Of a stretch of 64,000 nucleotides of DNA, positions 25,554 to 34,381 are shown in pieces. The position numbers and the translations under genes are program-made. Position 1 is the stretch's first letter; each line of letters opens with the position of its first letter. Source of the stretch: Nocardioides halotolerans DSM 19273. Its GTDB lineage: Bacteria > Actinomycetota > Actinomycetes > Propionibacteriales > Nocardioidaceae. Where the stretch lies: positions 133,296-197,295 of the forward strand of contig NZ_KE383923.1 of NCBI RefSeq assembly GCF_000422805.1, read 5' to 3'. Under the pieces are notes generated by a model that did not search any database, was not told where the DNA came from, and saw only the letters and a program-made list of their open reading frames with translations.

Positions 25554-27668
25554 TCAGTCCTTCCGGCCGGGCGGCAGGATCGAGCCGTCGTCCATGAACG
25601 TCGGCAGCGAGGCGGGCGGGGTGACGCCGCGGATGGCCGAGTCGGCAGGTACGACGTCCTCGCCGTCGATGCCGTAGAGCGACTCCCAGATCGCGCGGAC
25701 GGCGGGACCCGACGTGCCCGAGCCGGTGCCGGCCTGCGACACCATCATCACGACCACGTAGTTCTCGTCGTAGGTCGCGACCCACGACGTCGACTGCTTG
25801 CCGTAGACCTCGGCCGACCCGGTCTTGCCGCGGACGTGCACCTTGTCGAGCGGGAAGTCGGTGAACTTCCAGGCGAGCGTGCCGATCCTCGGCGTGCCCT
25901 GGAGCGCGGTGTCGACGTAGTCCAGCGCTGCCTTGGTCGACGGCACCTTGCCGGCCACCTTCGGCGGGATGCGCTTGAGGACGGTGCCGTCGGGAGACAC
26001 GATCGCCTTCGCGACGCGCGGCTCGTAGAGCGTGCCGCCGTTGGAGAGCGCGGCGTACGCGCGAGCGAGCTGCAGCGGGGTCACGATCGTGTCGCCCTGG
26101 CCGATCGCGAAGTTGACCGCGTCGCCGGCCCGGTAGCGGTTGCCGTCGAGGCAGAACTCGTGGGCGAACAGCTGCAGGTAGTCGTTCTTCGCCGACTTCT
26201 CGCGGTCGATCTTGCAGTAGTAGGACCGCATCGACTTCCAGTACGCCAACTTCCACTCGCGGTCCGCGATCCGCCCGGGGGCCTCCCCCGGCAGGTCCAC
26301 GCCGGTGCGCGACCCGAAGCCGAAGGCCTTGGCCTCCTCGACCAGCGGGTCCTTGGCGTCGACGTCGGTCTCGTCGCTGCCGTACTGCTGCCAGTACTTC
26401 AGCCCGACCCGGTAGAAGAACGTGTCGCACGAGATCTGCAGGGCCTGGTCGAACCCGATGAAGCCGAACGCCGCCGACTCGTAGTTCTTGAACAGCCGGT
26501 TGCCGACCTGGAGCCCCGAGGAGCAGTCGAGCCGGGTGTCGGTCGAGAACCCGTTGTTGAGGGCACCGACGGTCATGATCGGCTTCCACGTCGATCCGGG
26601 CGCGAACTGCCCCTGCATCGCGCGCCCGAGCAGGGGCGTGCCGGCCTTCTCGGAGTAGAGGCGGGCGAGCTCCTTCTTCGAGATGCCGCCGACCCACACC
26701 GAGGGGTCGTACGTCGGCTGGCTCGCCATCGCGACGATCCGCCCGGTCTTCGCCTCCATCACGATCGCGGCGCCGGAGTCGGCGACGTAGTTCTTGTGGG
26801 TGACCTTGTCGTAGGTCTGCCGCGCGGTCTGGATGGTGGTGGCGAGCTGCTGCTCGACGATGGACTGCACGCGCGCGTCGATCGAGGTCACGAGCGTGTC
26901 GCCGGGCTGCGCGGACACCTCCGCCTCGTCGCCGATCACCCGGCCCATCGAGTCGACCGCGACCTGCTGGTAGCCCGGCATGCCGCGCAGCCACGCGTCG
27001 TACTCCTTCTCGACGCCGGCGCGGCCCACCACCGAGGCGCCGTTGACGGACCGGTCGCCGTCGCGCTTGGCGGCGTCGTACTCCTCGCCCGTGATCGGGC
27101 TGAGGTAGCCGAGCAGGTGCGCGGCGTTGATGCCGTACGGCGCGGGGTAGGCACGCAGGCTCTGCTGCTCGGCGGTGACGCCGGGGAAGTCCTCGGGCTG
27201 CTCGAGCACCCGCAGCGCCATCGGCTGGGGCACGTCGACGGCCACCGGCACCGGCTGGAACGGCGAGCCGTTCCAGCAGTCGCCCTGCACCGCTTTCTCC
27301 TCGCCGCACGTGGTCAGCAGCCGGTGGATGCGCGGCACCGCGACGTCGGTGACCCGCGCAACGCGGTGCAGCAGCGCGCGCTGCTCGTGGTCGGAGAGCT
27401 TGGCGAGGGTTCCGCGGTCGATCGAGACGACCCACGAGGTGCGGTTGGCGACAAGCGGCCGGCCCTCGTCGTCGACGATCAGCCCGCGCTGGGGCTGCAC
27501 GACGATCTCGCGGACCGACTGCGACGCCGCCTGGGCGGCGTACTCGTCGCCGCTCACGACCTGGAGGTAGTAGAGCCGCACCATCAGCGTCGCGAACAGC
27601 GAGAACACCAGCGCCTGGATCACCACGAGCCGCAGGCGGCTGCGGCGCTCGCCCGTCGCGGCGCTCAT
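25554..27668 (-). CDS. mrdA: Penicillin-binding protein 2 (class B transpeptidase)
   Basis: This is the elongation-specific transpeptidase paired with RodA. The 704-residue protein has an N-terminal membrane anchor (about 14-35) and a PBP dimerisation domain (to about 280). The transpeptidase domain carries S-T-W-K as the active-site SxxK and K-T-G-S near the C-terminus. ATG 27668 is chosen because the anchor follows directly; the ribosome-binding site is weak and translation may depend on mreD, which ends 17 bases upstream. Confidence 0.94.
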   Translation of the reverse strand: MSAATGERRSRLRLVVIQALVFSLFATLMVRLYYLQVVSGDEYAAQAASQSVREIVVQPQRGLIVDDEGRPLVANRTSWVVSIDRGTLAKLSDHEQRALLHRVARVTDVAVPRIHRLLTTCGEEKAVQGDCWNGSPFQPVPVAVDVPQPMALRVLEQPEDFPGVTAEQQSLRAYPAPYGINAAHLLGYLSPITGEEYDAAKRDGDRSVNGASVVGRAGVEKEYDAWLRGMPGYQQVAVDSMGRVIGDEAEVSAQPGDTLVTSIDARVQSIVEQQLATTIQTARQTYDKVTHKNYVADSGAAIVMEAKTGRIVAMASQPTYDPSVWVGGISKKELARLYSEKAGTPLLGRAMQGQFAPGSTWKPIMTVGALNNGFSTDTRLDCSSGLQVGNRLFKNYESAAFGFIGFDQALQISCDTFFYRVGLKYWQQYGSDETDVDAKDPLVEEAKAFGFGSRTGVDLPGEAPGRIADREWKLAYWKSMRSYYCKIDREKSAKNDYLQLFAHEFCLDGNRYRAGDAVNFAIGQGDTIVTPLQLARAYAALSNGGTLYEPRVAKAIVSPDGTVLKRIPPKVAGKVPSTKAALDYVDTALQGTPRIGTLAWKFTDFPLDKVHVRGKTGSAEVYGKQSTSWVATYDENYVVVMMVSQAGTGSGTSGPAVRAIWESLYGIDGEDVVPADSAIRGVTPPASLPTFMDDGSILPPGRKD

Positions 27669-27684
27669 GCGTCTCGTGGGGTGG

Positions 27685-28209
27685 TCATGCGAACGCCCGG
27701 TCGGGCTCGACCCTCGCGAACAGCCCGAGGGTGAGGGGCACGACGACCAGCGCGAGCGCGACGTCCCAGACGAGGGACACGACCTCGACCCGCAGCAGCT
27801 CGCCGACACCGACGGCCGGGTCGCTCAGGAGCAGCCCGGTGAGCGCGAAGACCGACGTGCCGACGAACGCCGCCGCGGCCGCGACCGGCAGCCACTGAGC
27901 CACGCGCGGGCGACCCGCCGACGCGAGCCGCCCGGCGACGTAGCCCACGACGAGGAGCGCGAGCGCCCAGCGACCGGCGTAGTGGTCGGCCGGCGGCGCG
28001 AGGTCGAGCAGCAGCCCGGAGCCGAAGCCGAGCACCAGCCCGGCCTCCGAGCCGTGGGCCAGCCCGGCGGCGACGACGACGAGCAGCACCAGGTCGGGCA
28101 CCACTCCGCCCACCGCGACGTGCGGGAACACCGAGGCCTGCAGCACCAGCGCGGTCGAGACCGCCAGCAGCGCGGCCAGCGCGCGCGGCATCGTGAGGAG
28201 AGGGGTCAT
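27685..28209 (-). CDS. mreD: Rod shape-determining protein MreD
   Basis: The 174-residue protein has five or six hydrophobic helices with few charged loops, as expected for MreD, the membrane partner of MreC and PBP2. The identity rests on membrane topology and position between mreC and mrdA. Its start overlaps the mreC stop by four bases. Confidence 0.88.
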   Translation of the reverse strand: MTPLLTMPRALAALLAVSTALVLQASVFPHVAVGGVVPDLVLLVVVAAGLAHGSEAGLVLGFGSGLLLDLAPPADHYAGRWALALLVVGYVAGRLASAGRPRVAQWLPVAAAAAFVGTSVFALTGLLLSDPAVGVGELLRVEVVSLVWDVALALVVVPLTLGLFARVEPDRAFA

Positions 28210-29174
28210 CGCAGGCTCCCGTCGGCCTCGATGATGCCACGGTCGCTGGTCGTGCCGGACGGCACCACCACGCCGACGACGTCGAGGGCCGAGAAGTCGA
28301 CGTACGGCTCGATCACGGCGCGCTGCGTGGTCTCGCGGAGGCTGGAGTAGACCGAGTCGACGCGGCCGACCGGGATGCCGGAGACGTACGGCGCGCCGTC
28401 CTGGCTGCCCCAGGTCACCACGGACTCGCCTGCGGCCGGGACGTAGGTCTGGTCGACCAGCTCGAGGTCGAGCCGCGCGCCTTGGCCGAGGTCGCCGCGA
28501 CCGTGCAGGAAGCCGACCTTCATGCTGCGGCCGACCCGGCCGCCGACCGTGGAGTCGGCGTCGACGACCAGCAGCACCGTCGCGGTGCTCGAGGTGACCC
28601 GCAGCACCCTGCCCACCAGGCCGCGACCGTTGACGACGGTCATGTCCGGGGCCAGCCCGGCCCGCGCGCCGGCGTCGATGGTGACCGTCCGCGAGAAGGA
28701 CTGCGCCGGCCCGATGCCGATCACCCGCGCCGGCACCAACGCGTAGCCGATCGACTCGGCGGTCGCGGTGAGGTCGTCGTACTCCTGCAGCCGGTTGCGG
28801 TCGTAGTCGACGGTGCCGAGCTCGGAGCGGAGCTGGTCGTTCTCGGTCTGGAGCCGGTCGAGGTCGGACGCCAGGTCGTGGCGGCTGCGCAGCCAGTGCG
28901 GGACCGCGACGACCGGGTCGACGACGGCGCTGACGCCGGACTCGACCGGGCCGTAGACCTCGCCGACCAGGCGCCGGAGCGGGTCGACCGCGGCGCCGTC
29001 GTTGACGTGGTCGAGCGTCATCAGCGTCACGCAGGCGAGGACGAGGGCCACCACCAGCGAGCGTCGGGGCCGGCCGGGCTCGCGCGGCTCGAGGCTCCCG
29101 CGGCGGTTGAGCCGGTCCTCAGCCGGGCGCGCGGGCGTACGCCGCGGGGCCGGTCTGCTGAGGAGGTCGGTCAT
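28206..29174 (-). CDS. mreC: Cell shape-determining protein MreC
   Basis: The 322-residue protein has a basic cytoplasmic tail and a membrane helix (about 38-57). A coiled-coil stretch (about 100-130: L-D-R-L-Q-T-E-N-D-Q-L) is followed by the two beta-barrel halves with P-A-R-V-I-G and V-T-W-G-S-Q-D-G-A-P-Y. MreC links cytoplasmic MreB to PBP2/RodA. It lies seven bases downstream of mreB. Confidence 0.94.
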   Translation of the reverse strand: MTDLLSRPAPRRTPARPAEDRLNRRGSLEPREPGRPRRSLVVALVLACVTLMTLDHVNDGAAVDPLRRLVGEVYGPVESGVSAVVDPVVAVPHWLRSRHDLASDLDRLQTENDQLRSELGTVDYDRNRLQEYDDLTATAESIGYALVPARVIGIGPAQSFSRTVTIDAGARAGLAPDMTVVNGRGLVGRVLRVTSSTATVLLVVDADSTVGGRVGRSMKVGFLHGRGDLGQGARLDLELVDQTYVPAAGESVVTWGSQDGAPYVSGIPVGRVDSVYSSLRETTQRAVIEPYVDFSALDVVGVVVPSGTTSDRGIIEADGSLR

Positions 29175-29181
29175 GGCTCGA

Positions 29182-30234
29182 TCACGCGGTCCGCGCCATC
29201 CCGCGGCGTTCGGTCACGAGGACCTGCTGGAGCGCCTCGAACTCCTCCACACAGCGGCCCGCGCCGAGCGCGACCGACCGGAGCGGGTCCTCAGCGACGT
29301 GCACGGGCATGCCGGTCTCGTGGCGCAGCCGGTCGTCGAGCCCGCGGAGCAGGGCGCCACCGCCGGTGAGCACGATGCCGCGGTCCATGATGTCGCCGGC
29401 GAGCTCGGGCGGGGTCTGATCGAGGGTGACACGGACGGCGTCGATGATCGCGTGCAGCGGCTCCTCGATCGCCGTGCGCACGTCGGCGCTGGTCAGCACC
29501 ACGGTGCGGGGCAGCCCCGAGACGAGGTCGCGGCCGCGGATCTCGGCCTCGCGGTCGGCGGGGCCGGGGAACGCCGACCCGAGGGTCGTCTTGACCTCCT
29601 CGGCGGTGGCCTCGCCCAGGAGCAGCGCGTGCTCCTTCTTCATCCAGCTCGTGATCGCGCGGTCGAGCTCGTCGCCGGCGGTGCGGACGCTCAGGCTCGT
29701 GACGATGCCGCCGAGGCTGATGACGGCGACCTCGGTGGTGCCGCCGCCGACGTCGACGACCATGTTGCCGGTGGCCTTGTGGACCGGCAGCCCGGCGCCG
29801 ATCGCCGCCGCCATCGGCTCCTCGATGATGTAGACCCGGCGCGCGCCGGCCTGGTAGCCCGCCTCCTTGACCGCCCGCTGCTCCACCGCGGTGATCCCGC
29901 TCGGCACGCAGACGACCATCCGTGGCTTGGCGAGGTAGCGGCGGCGGTGCACCAGCGCGATGAAGTGGCGCAGCATCTGCTCGGTGGCCTCGAAGTCCGC
30001 GATCACACCGTCCTGGAGCGGCCGGATCGCGGTGATGTCCTCCGGCGTGCGCCCGACCATCCGCTTGGCGTCGTGGCCGACCGCGACCAGCTCACCGGTC
30101 TTCTCGTTGACGGCGACGACGCTCGGCTCGTCGACCAGCACACCCCGCCCGCGCACGTAGACGAGCGTGTTGGCGGTGCCGAGGTCCACGGCCATGTCGC
30201 GGCCGACGAGGCCAGCGGGGAATGCAGTCGCCAT
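29182..30234 (-). CDS. mreB: Rod shape-determining protein MreB
   Basis: MreB is the actin-like ATPase that guides elongation. The 350-residue protein has the phosphate-1 motif D-L-G-T-A-N-T, the E-E-P-M-A-A-A-I-G block, phosphate-2 D-V-G-G-G-T-T-E and the adenosine motif T-G-G-G-A-L-L-R-G. It leads the mreBCD-mrdA-rodA operon. The 156 bases upstream hold two hairpins and a TGATGTGAC direct repeat. Confidence 0.97.
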   Translation of the reverse strand: MATAFPAGLVGRDMAVDLGTANTLVYVRGRGVLVDEPSVVAVNEKTGELVAVGHDAKRMVGRTPEDITAIRPLQDGVIADFEATEQMLRHFIALVHRRRYLAKPRMVVCVPSGITAVEQRAVKEAGYQAGARRVYIIEEPMAAAIGAGLPVHKATGNMVVDVGGGTTEVAVISLGGIVTSLSVRTAGDELDRAITSWMKKEHALLLGEATAEEVKTTLGSAFPGPADREAEIRGRDLVSGLPRTVVLTSADVRTAIEEPLHAIIDAVRVTLDQTPPELAGDIMDRGIVLTGGGALLRGLDDRLRHETGMPVHVAEDPLRSVALGAGRCVEEFEALQQVLVTERRGMARTA

Positions 30235-30315
30235 CCGTCCTAGTCCTTGCGCGGGGAAGAAGACCGGCGGACCACCGGTCTCGGCACCTCGAGGCTAAGG
30301 AAGGACCGCGTCATA

Positions 30316-30335
30316 CCCCGGCAGGCACGCCGGGG
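30316..30335 (-). terminator. Hairpin between ndk and mreB
   Basis: CCCCGGC pairs with GCCGGGG around a six-base loop, about 55 bases downstream of the ndk stop. It is next to a tandem TGATGTGAC repeat (30337-30355) and followed by a second small stem (GACCGG/CCGGTC, 30262-30280). It may end the folC-ndk transcript before mreB; no T-run is present. Confidence 0.45.
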
Positions 30336-30390
30336 CTGATGTGACTGATGTGACTCAGGAGATCTCGTCGCTCTCCGGCGGCGGAGGCCG

Positions 30391-30798
30391 TCAGCCCAGG
30401 CCGGGGAACCAGATCGCGATCTCCCGGTCGGCCGACTCGGCCGAGTCGGAGCCGTGCACGAGGTTCTCGCGGTTGGAGAGCGACAGGTCGCCGCGGATCG
30501 TGCCGGGGGCGGCCTTGCGGCCGTCGGTCGCGCCGTTGAGCGCGCGGACAACCTCGACCGCCTCGTCGCCCTCGAGGACCAGCGAGACGAGCGGGCCGCT
30601 GGTCACGAAGTCGCGCAGCGGCGGGTAGAAGTCCTTGTCGACGTGCTCGGCGTAGTGCTGGTCGGCGAGCGAGGCGTCGATGGTGCGGTGCTCCATCGCC
30701 ACGATGGTGAGCCCCTTGGCCTCGAACCGCGACAGGACCTCTCCCACCAGCCCGCGGCGGACGGTGTCGGGCTTGAGCAGGACCAGCGTGCGTGACAT
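30391..30798 (-). CDS. ndk: Nucleoside diphosphate kinase
   Basis: Ndk moves phosphate between NTPs and NDPs through a phosphohistidine. The 135-residue protein has the phosphorylated H115 in N-L-V-H-G-S-D-S, K9 near the N-terminus and R-G-D-L-S. The length is exactly that of bacterial Ndk. ATG 30798 is the family start. Confidence 0.97.
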   Translation of the reverse strand: MSRTLVLLKPDTVRRGLVGEVLSRFEAKGLTIVAMEHRTIDASLADQHYAEHVDKDFYPPLRDFVTSGPLVSLVLEGDEAVEVVRALNGATDGRKAAPGTIRGDLSLSNRENLVHGSDSAESADREIAIWFPGLG

Positions 30799-30824
30799 GG
30801 CCCCAGACCCTACTGACCGCGCCG

Positions 30825-31466
30825 TCAGCGCAGCTCCGCGGCCCGACGCGCGACGTCCTCGGGCACCGGTCGCGAGGTCAGGGGGTCGGTCTCGACCTCG
30901 CCCGCGGCCAGCCGCAGCGGGAGGACCCCGGCCCACGTGCCGGCCTCGACGTCCTCGGGCTCGTCGCCGACCCCGCCCTCGCGCCTCTTCAGCGACGCCT
31001 CAGCCAGCGGTACGGCGAGCACCGAGGTCGCGGCGAGCTCCTTGCGGGTGTTCGCGCGCAGGGTCGACACCCGGCCGGGCACGATCTGGTCGACGACCAG
31101 GTCGAGCGCCCGGGCCCGCTCCTCCTCCGGCTCCACCAGCCGCGCGTCACCGATGACGACCGCGCAGCGGTAGTTCATCGAGTGGTGGAACCCCGACCGC
31201 GCCAGCACCAGCCCGTCGACCGACGTGACCGTGACGCACACCGGCGACCCGGGAGCGCTGCGCATCCAGCCCGCGCCGACCGAGCCGTGCACGTAGAGCT
31301 GGTCGCCCTCGCGGTCGAGCGCGTAGGCCACCGGCAGCGCGACCGGGTAGCCGCCGGCGTCGACCGCGAGGTGCGCGATGAACTGCCCCGCGAGGAAGTC
31401 GAGCAGCTCCTCGCGGTTCTCGACCCCGCGCTCGCGGAGCCGCGTCAGCCGGGTCCGGTCGCTCAC
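30825..31466 (-). CDS. Pyridoxamine 5'-phosphate oxidase-like flavin/F420-binding protein
   Basis: The 213-residue protein has the split-barrel FMN-binding pattern: [25 protein letters not shown] and [11 protein letters not shown]. Such proteins bind FMN, F420 or heme, and the cofactor is not clear here. The GTG start at 31466 has a strong GAGGAGGGG upstream and overlaps the DUF4233 stop (GTGA), so it belongs to the folC-DUF4233 operon. Confidence 0.83.
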   Translation of the reverse strand: MSDRTRLTRLRERGVENREELLDFLAGQFIAHLAVDAGGYPVALPVAYALDREGDQLYVHGSVGAGWMRSAPGSPVCVTVTSVDGLVLARSGFHHSMNYRCAVVIGDARLVEPEEERARALDLVVDQIVPGRVSTLRANTRKELAATSVLAVPLAEASLKRREGGVGDEPEDVEAGTWAGVLPLRLAAGEVETDPLTSRPVPEDVARRAAELR

Positions 31467-31840
31467 GACCCCTCCTCGTCGTACGCCGCGTACGCCGCCG
31501 CCCGTTCGCGCTCGATCTTGCGGCCGAGGAGGTAGGCGGTCGCCCAGAGCAGCGCGAAGACGGTGCCGAGGAAGAACATCAGGCCGATGACGAAGCCCAG
31601 CCCGATGGCGCCGAGCTGCACCAGCCACCCGAGCGCGTAGGCCCACTCCGAGCGCAGCAGCCCGGCGATGAGCAGGCAGAGCACGGCGAGCCCCAGCCCG
31701 ACCCCCACGGCCACGCCGGTCGGCACGTCGGCCACCTTGATCATCACCGGCGTGGTCAGCCCCAGCGTCACGGCCTCGAGCGAGAGCACCGCGGCGCACA
31801 TCCCGCGCCGCGGCGACCGCTCCGGCGTCGGCGCGCTCAC
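31463..31840 (-). CDS. DUF4233 membrane protein
   Basis: The 125-residue protein has four hydrophobic segments (about 15-33, 37-60, 70-88 and 90-110) and a basic, Tyr-rich tail (R-K-I-E-R-E-R-A-A-A-Y). DUF4233 proteins are conserved between folC and ndk in Actinobacteria; their role is unknown. GTG 31840 overlaps the folC stop (GTGA), indicating translational coupling. Confidence 0.85.
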   Translation of the reverse strand: MSAPTPERSPRRGMCAAVLSLEAVTLGLTTPVMIKVADVPTGVAVGVGLGLAVLCLLIAGLLRSEWAYALGWLVQLGAIGLGFVIGLMFFLGTVFALLWATAYLLGRKIERERAAAYAAYDEEGS

Positions 31841-33219
31841 GAGCGCCCCCGCCGCAGCATCGCCCGGGCCTCGCCCACCGTGACGACCGAGCCGGTGACC
31901 AGCACCCCGCCCGCGCCGATCGAGGAGCCCGACTCGGCCTCGGCGAGCCCGGCGGCCAGGTCGATGGCGTCGGCCAGCCGCGGCTCGACGACCACGCGGT
32001 CCTCGCCGAAGACCTCGACCGCGATCTGCGCGAGCTCGGCGGCGGGCATCGCGCGCACGGTGGAGTTCTGGGTGCAGACGACGGAGGCCAGGTGCGGCTC
32101 GAACGCCGCCAGCAGCCCCTCGGCGTCCTTGTCGCCCATCACCCCGATCACGCCGATGAGCGGATCGAGGGTGAAGGAGTCCTCGAGCGCGGCCGCGACG
32201 GCCTCGGCGCCGTGCGGGTTGTGGGCCGCGTCGAGCAGGATCGTCGGGCCGGTGCGCACGATCTCGAGCCGTCCCGGCGAGCTGACCTGGGCGAACGCCG
32301 CCCGCACGAGCTCGTCGTCGAGCGCGTCGCTGCCGCCGACGAAGGCCTCGACCGCGGCGAGCGCGATCGCGGCGTTCTGCGCCTGGTGCGCGCCGTACAG
32401 CGGCAGGAACACCTCGTCGTAGCGCCCGCGCAGCCCCTGCAGCGACACCACCTGACCGCCCACCGCCGGCACCCGCGTCACCACGCCGAAGTCCAGGCCC
32501 TCCCGCACCACGCTCGCGCCGGTCTCGGCCACCCGCGCGAGCAGCACCTCGGCCACGTCCGGCTGCTGCTCGGCCAGCACCGCCACCGCACCGGGCTTGA
32601 TGATGCCGGCCTTCTCGACCGCGATCTCCGCCGGCGAGGTGCCGAGGTAGCGGGTGTGGTCGACCGCGATCGGGAGCACGACCGCGACCGCGCCGTCGGC
32701 GACGTTCGTCGCGTCCCACGAGCCACCCATGCCGACCTCGACCACGGCCACGTCCACCGGTGCCTCCGCGAACCGTGCGTAGGCCATCGCCACGACGGTC
32801 TCGAAGAACGACAGCGGGTGCTCCTGCTCGGCGTCGACGATCGCGAGGTACGGCGCCACGTCGTTGAACGCCGCCACGAACTCCTCGTCGCTCAGCGGCT
32901 CGCCGTCGACCGAGATGCGCTCGGTCATCCGCTCGACGTGCGGGCTGGTGAAGCGCCCGGTGCGCAGGTCGAGGGCCCGCAGCAGGGTGTCGATCATCCG
33001 CGACGTCGAGGTCTTGCCGTTGGTGCCGGTCAGGTGGACGAGCGGGTAGCCCGCCTGCGGGTTGCCCAGCACGTCGAGCAGCGCGGTGATCCGCTCGAGC
33101 GACGGCTCGAGGCGGGTCTCGGGCCAGCGCGACAGCAGCGCGTCCTCGGCCTCGTCGAAGGTCTCCGCCAGTCGTGGGGCGGGCGGCGTGGAGGTGTCGG
33201 CGTTCGGCTGGTCGGTCAT
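31837..33219 (-). CDS. folC: Folylpolyglutamate synthase / dihydrofolate synthase
   Basis: FolC adds glutamate to dihydropteroate and/or folates using ATP. The 460-residue protein has the P-loop G65-T-N-G-K-T-S-T, R-F-T-S-P-H-V-E-R-M-T-E-R-I, E-V-G-M-G-G-S-W-D-A-T-N and D-A-A-H-N-P-H-G, all standard Mur-ligase/FolC motifs. valS often precedes folC in Actinobacteria. Here folC is instead divergent from an alcohol dehydrogenase gene across 64 bases. Confidence 0.95.
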   Translation of the reverse strand: MTDQPNADTSTPPAPRLAETFDEAEDALLSRWPETRLEPSLERITALLDVLGNPQAGYPLVHLTGTNGKTSTSRMIDTLLRALDLRTGRFTSPHVERMTERISVDGEPLSDEEFVAAFNDVAPYLAIVDAEQEHPLSFFETVVAMAYARFAEAPVDVAVVEVGMGGSWDATNVADGAVAVVLPIAVDHTRYLGTSPAEIAVEKAGIIKPGAVAVLAEQQPDVAEVLLARVAETGASVVREGLDFGVVTRVPAVGGQVVSLQGLRGRYDEVFLPLYGAHQAQNAAIALAAVEAFVGGSDALDDELVRAAFAQVSSPGRLEIVRTGPTILLDAAHNPHGAEAVAAALEDSFTLDPLIGVIGVMGDKDAEGLLAAFEPHLASVVCTQNSTVRAMPAAELAQIAVEVFGEDRVVVEPRLADAIDLAAGLAEAESGSSIGAGGVLVTGSVVTVGEARAMLRRGRS

Positions 33220-33248
33220 GAGGCGTCCAGCCTATGGGCCGAGCCGCG

Positions 33249-33277
33249 GTGACAACTTCTAGAACAGGTTCTAGGTT
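33249..33277 (+). promoter_or_regulatory. Promoter with KstR-type operator for the alcohol dehydrogenase
   Basis: GTGACA (33249-33254) and TAGGTT (33272-33277) are spaced 17 bases apart as -35 and -10 boxes, and the -10 ends six bases before the ATG, implying a leaderless message. Between and over them lies TAGAACAGGTTCTA (33260-33273), a perfect inverted repeat. It matches the TNNAACNNGTTNNA consensus known for KstR, the TetR-family repressor of mycobacterial sterol catabolism. No regulator gene is nearby. Confidence 0.65.
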
Positions 33278-33283
33278 GACGCC

Positions 33284-34381
33284 ATGCAGACCAGAGCCGC
33301 CGTCGTCGAGAGCCAGAGCCAACCGTTCACGATGGCGGACGTCGAGCTCGAGGACCCCCGCGACGACGAGGTGCTGGTGCGGATGGTGGCGACCGGCCTG
33401 TGCCACACCGACATCACGATGGGCAGCTTCCTGCCGCCGGAGATGTTCCCCAACGTCTTCGGCCACGAGGGCGCCGGCGTGGTCGAGCAGGTCGGCGACG
33501 GCGTGCGCGGGCTGGAGCCCGGCGACCACGTCGTGATGAGCTTCCGGTCCTGCCGCGCCTGCGCGAAGTGCCGGGCCGGGCTGGTGGGCTACTGCGACCA
33601 GACCCTCCTGCTCAACTACATGGGCATGCGGATGGACGGCTCGATGCCGATCTCGCGCGACGGCGCCCCGGTGTTCGGCAGCTTCTTCGGCCAGTCCAGC
33701 CTCGCCGCGCACGCGCTGGCGTACGCCGACAACTGCGTGAAGGTCGACCCGAAGCTCGACCTGACCCTGGTCGCGCCGTACGGCTGCGGCTTCCAGACCG
33801 GCGCCGGCACGGTGCTCAACGTGCTCCGGCCCCGCACCGACGACAGCCTGGTCGTCTACGGCGTGGGGGCGGTCGGCCTCGCGGCGATCGCCGCGGCGGT
33901 GGCCGAGGGCGTGGAGTCGATCGTCGCCGTCGACCCCCTGGCGAGCCGGCGCGAGGTCGCGGCCCGGCTCGGGGCGACCGCGGTGGACCCCACCGACACC
34001 GGCGAGCAGACCGTGGTCGACCGGGTGAAGGAGCTGACCGGCGGCGGCGCGGCGTACGCGATCGACACCACCGCGCTCCCGGCGGTCGTCAAGCAGGCGC
34101 AGCAGTCGCTGGCCGCGCGCGGGACGCTGGTCGCGCTGGGCCTCGGGGCCGAGGAGTACGTCCTTGACGCGATCGACCTGCTCCAAGGCGGCAAGCGGGT
34201 GATGTCGTCGATCGAGGGCGACGCCGACCCGCAGGAGATGGTGCCGCGGCTGCTCGCGATGCGCGCCGCCGGCACGTTCCCGATGGACGACCTCGTCACG
34301 ACCTACCCGGCCGACCAGGTCAACCAGGCCGTCTCTGACGTGACCAGTGGCGCGGTCGTCAAGCCCGTGCTGCTGTGGTGA
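33284..34381 (+). CDS. Zinc-dependent alcohol dehydrogenase (aryl/benzyl alcohol dehydrogenase-like)
   Basis: This 365-residue medium-chain dehydrogenase has catalytic zinc ligands in G-L-C-H-T-D and G-H-E-G-A-G. The structural-zinc cysteines are in S-C-R-A-C-A-K-C and Y-C-D-Q. The Rossmann motif is G-V-G-A-V-G-L-A, and acidic V-D-P-L-A-S-R after beta-2 suggests NAD(H). The closest known types are aryl-alcohol and NAD/mycothiol-type class III dehydrogenases. A KstR-like operator upstream suggests induction by steroid or related lipid catabolites (inference). Its 3' end overlaps the GNAT gene on the other strand by 23 bases. Confidence 0.88.
   Translation: MQTRAAVVESQSQPFTMADVELEDPRDDEVLVRMVATGLCHTDITMGSFLPPEMFPNVFGHEGAGVVEQVGDGVRGLEPGDHVVMSFRSCRACAKCRAGLVGYCDQTLLLNYMGMRMDGSMPISRDGAPVFGSFFGQSSLAAHALAYADNCVKVDPKLDLTLVAPYGCGFQTGAGTVLNVLRPRTDDSLVVYGVGAVGLAAIAAAVAEGVESIVAVDPLASRREVAARLGATAVDPTDTGEQTVVDRVKELTGGGAAYAIDTTALPAVVKQAQQSLAARGTLVALGLGAEEYVLDAIDLLQGGKRVMSSIEGDADPQEMVPRLLAMRAAGTFPMDDLVTTYPADQVNQAVSDVTSGAVVKPVLLW

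Noticed and set aside
24792-27734. Plus-strand frame of 980 codons opposite rodA and mrdA
   Set aside because: It is antisense to two conserved cell-wall genes with intact motifs; no ribosome-binding site or domain.
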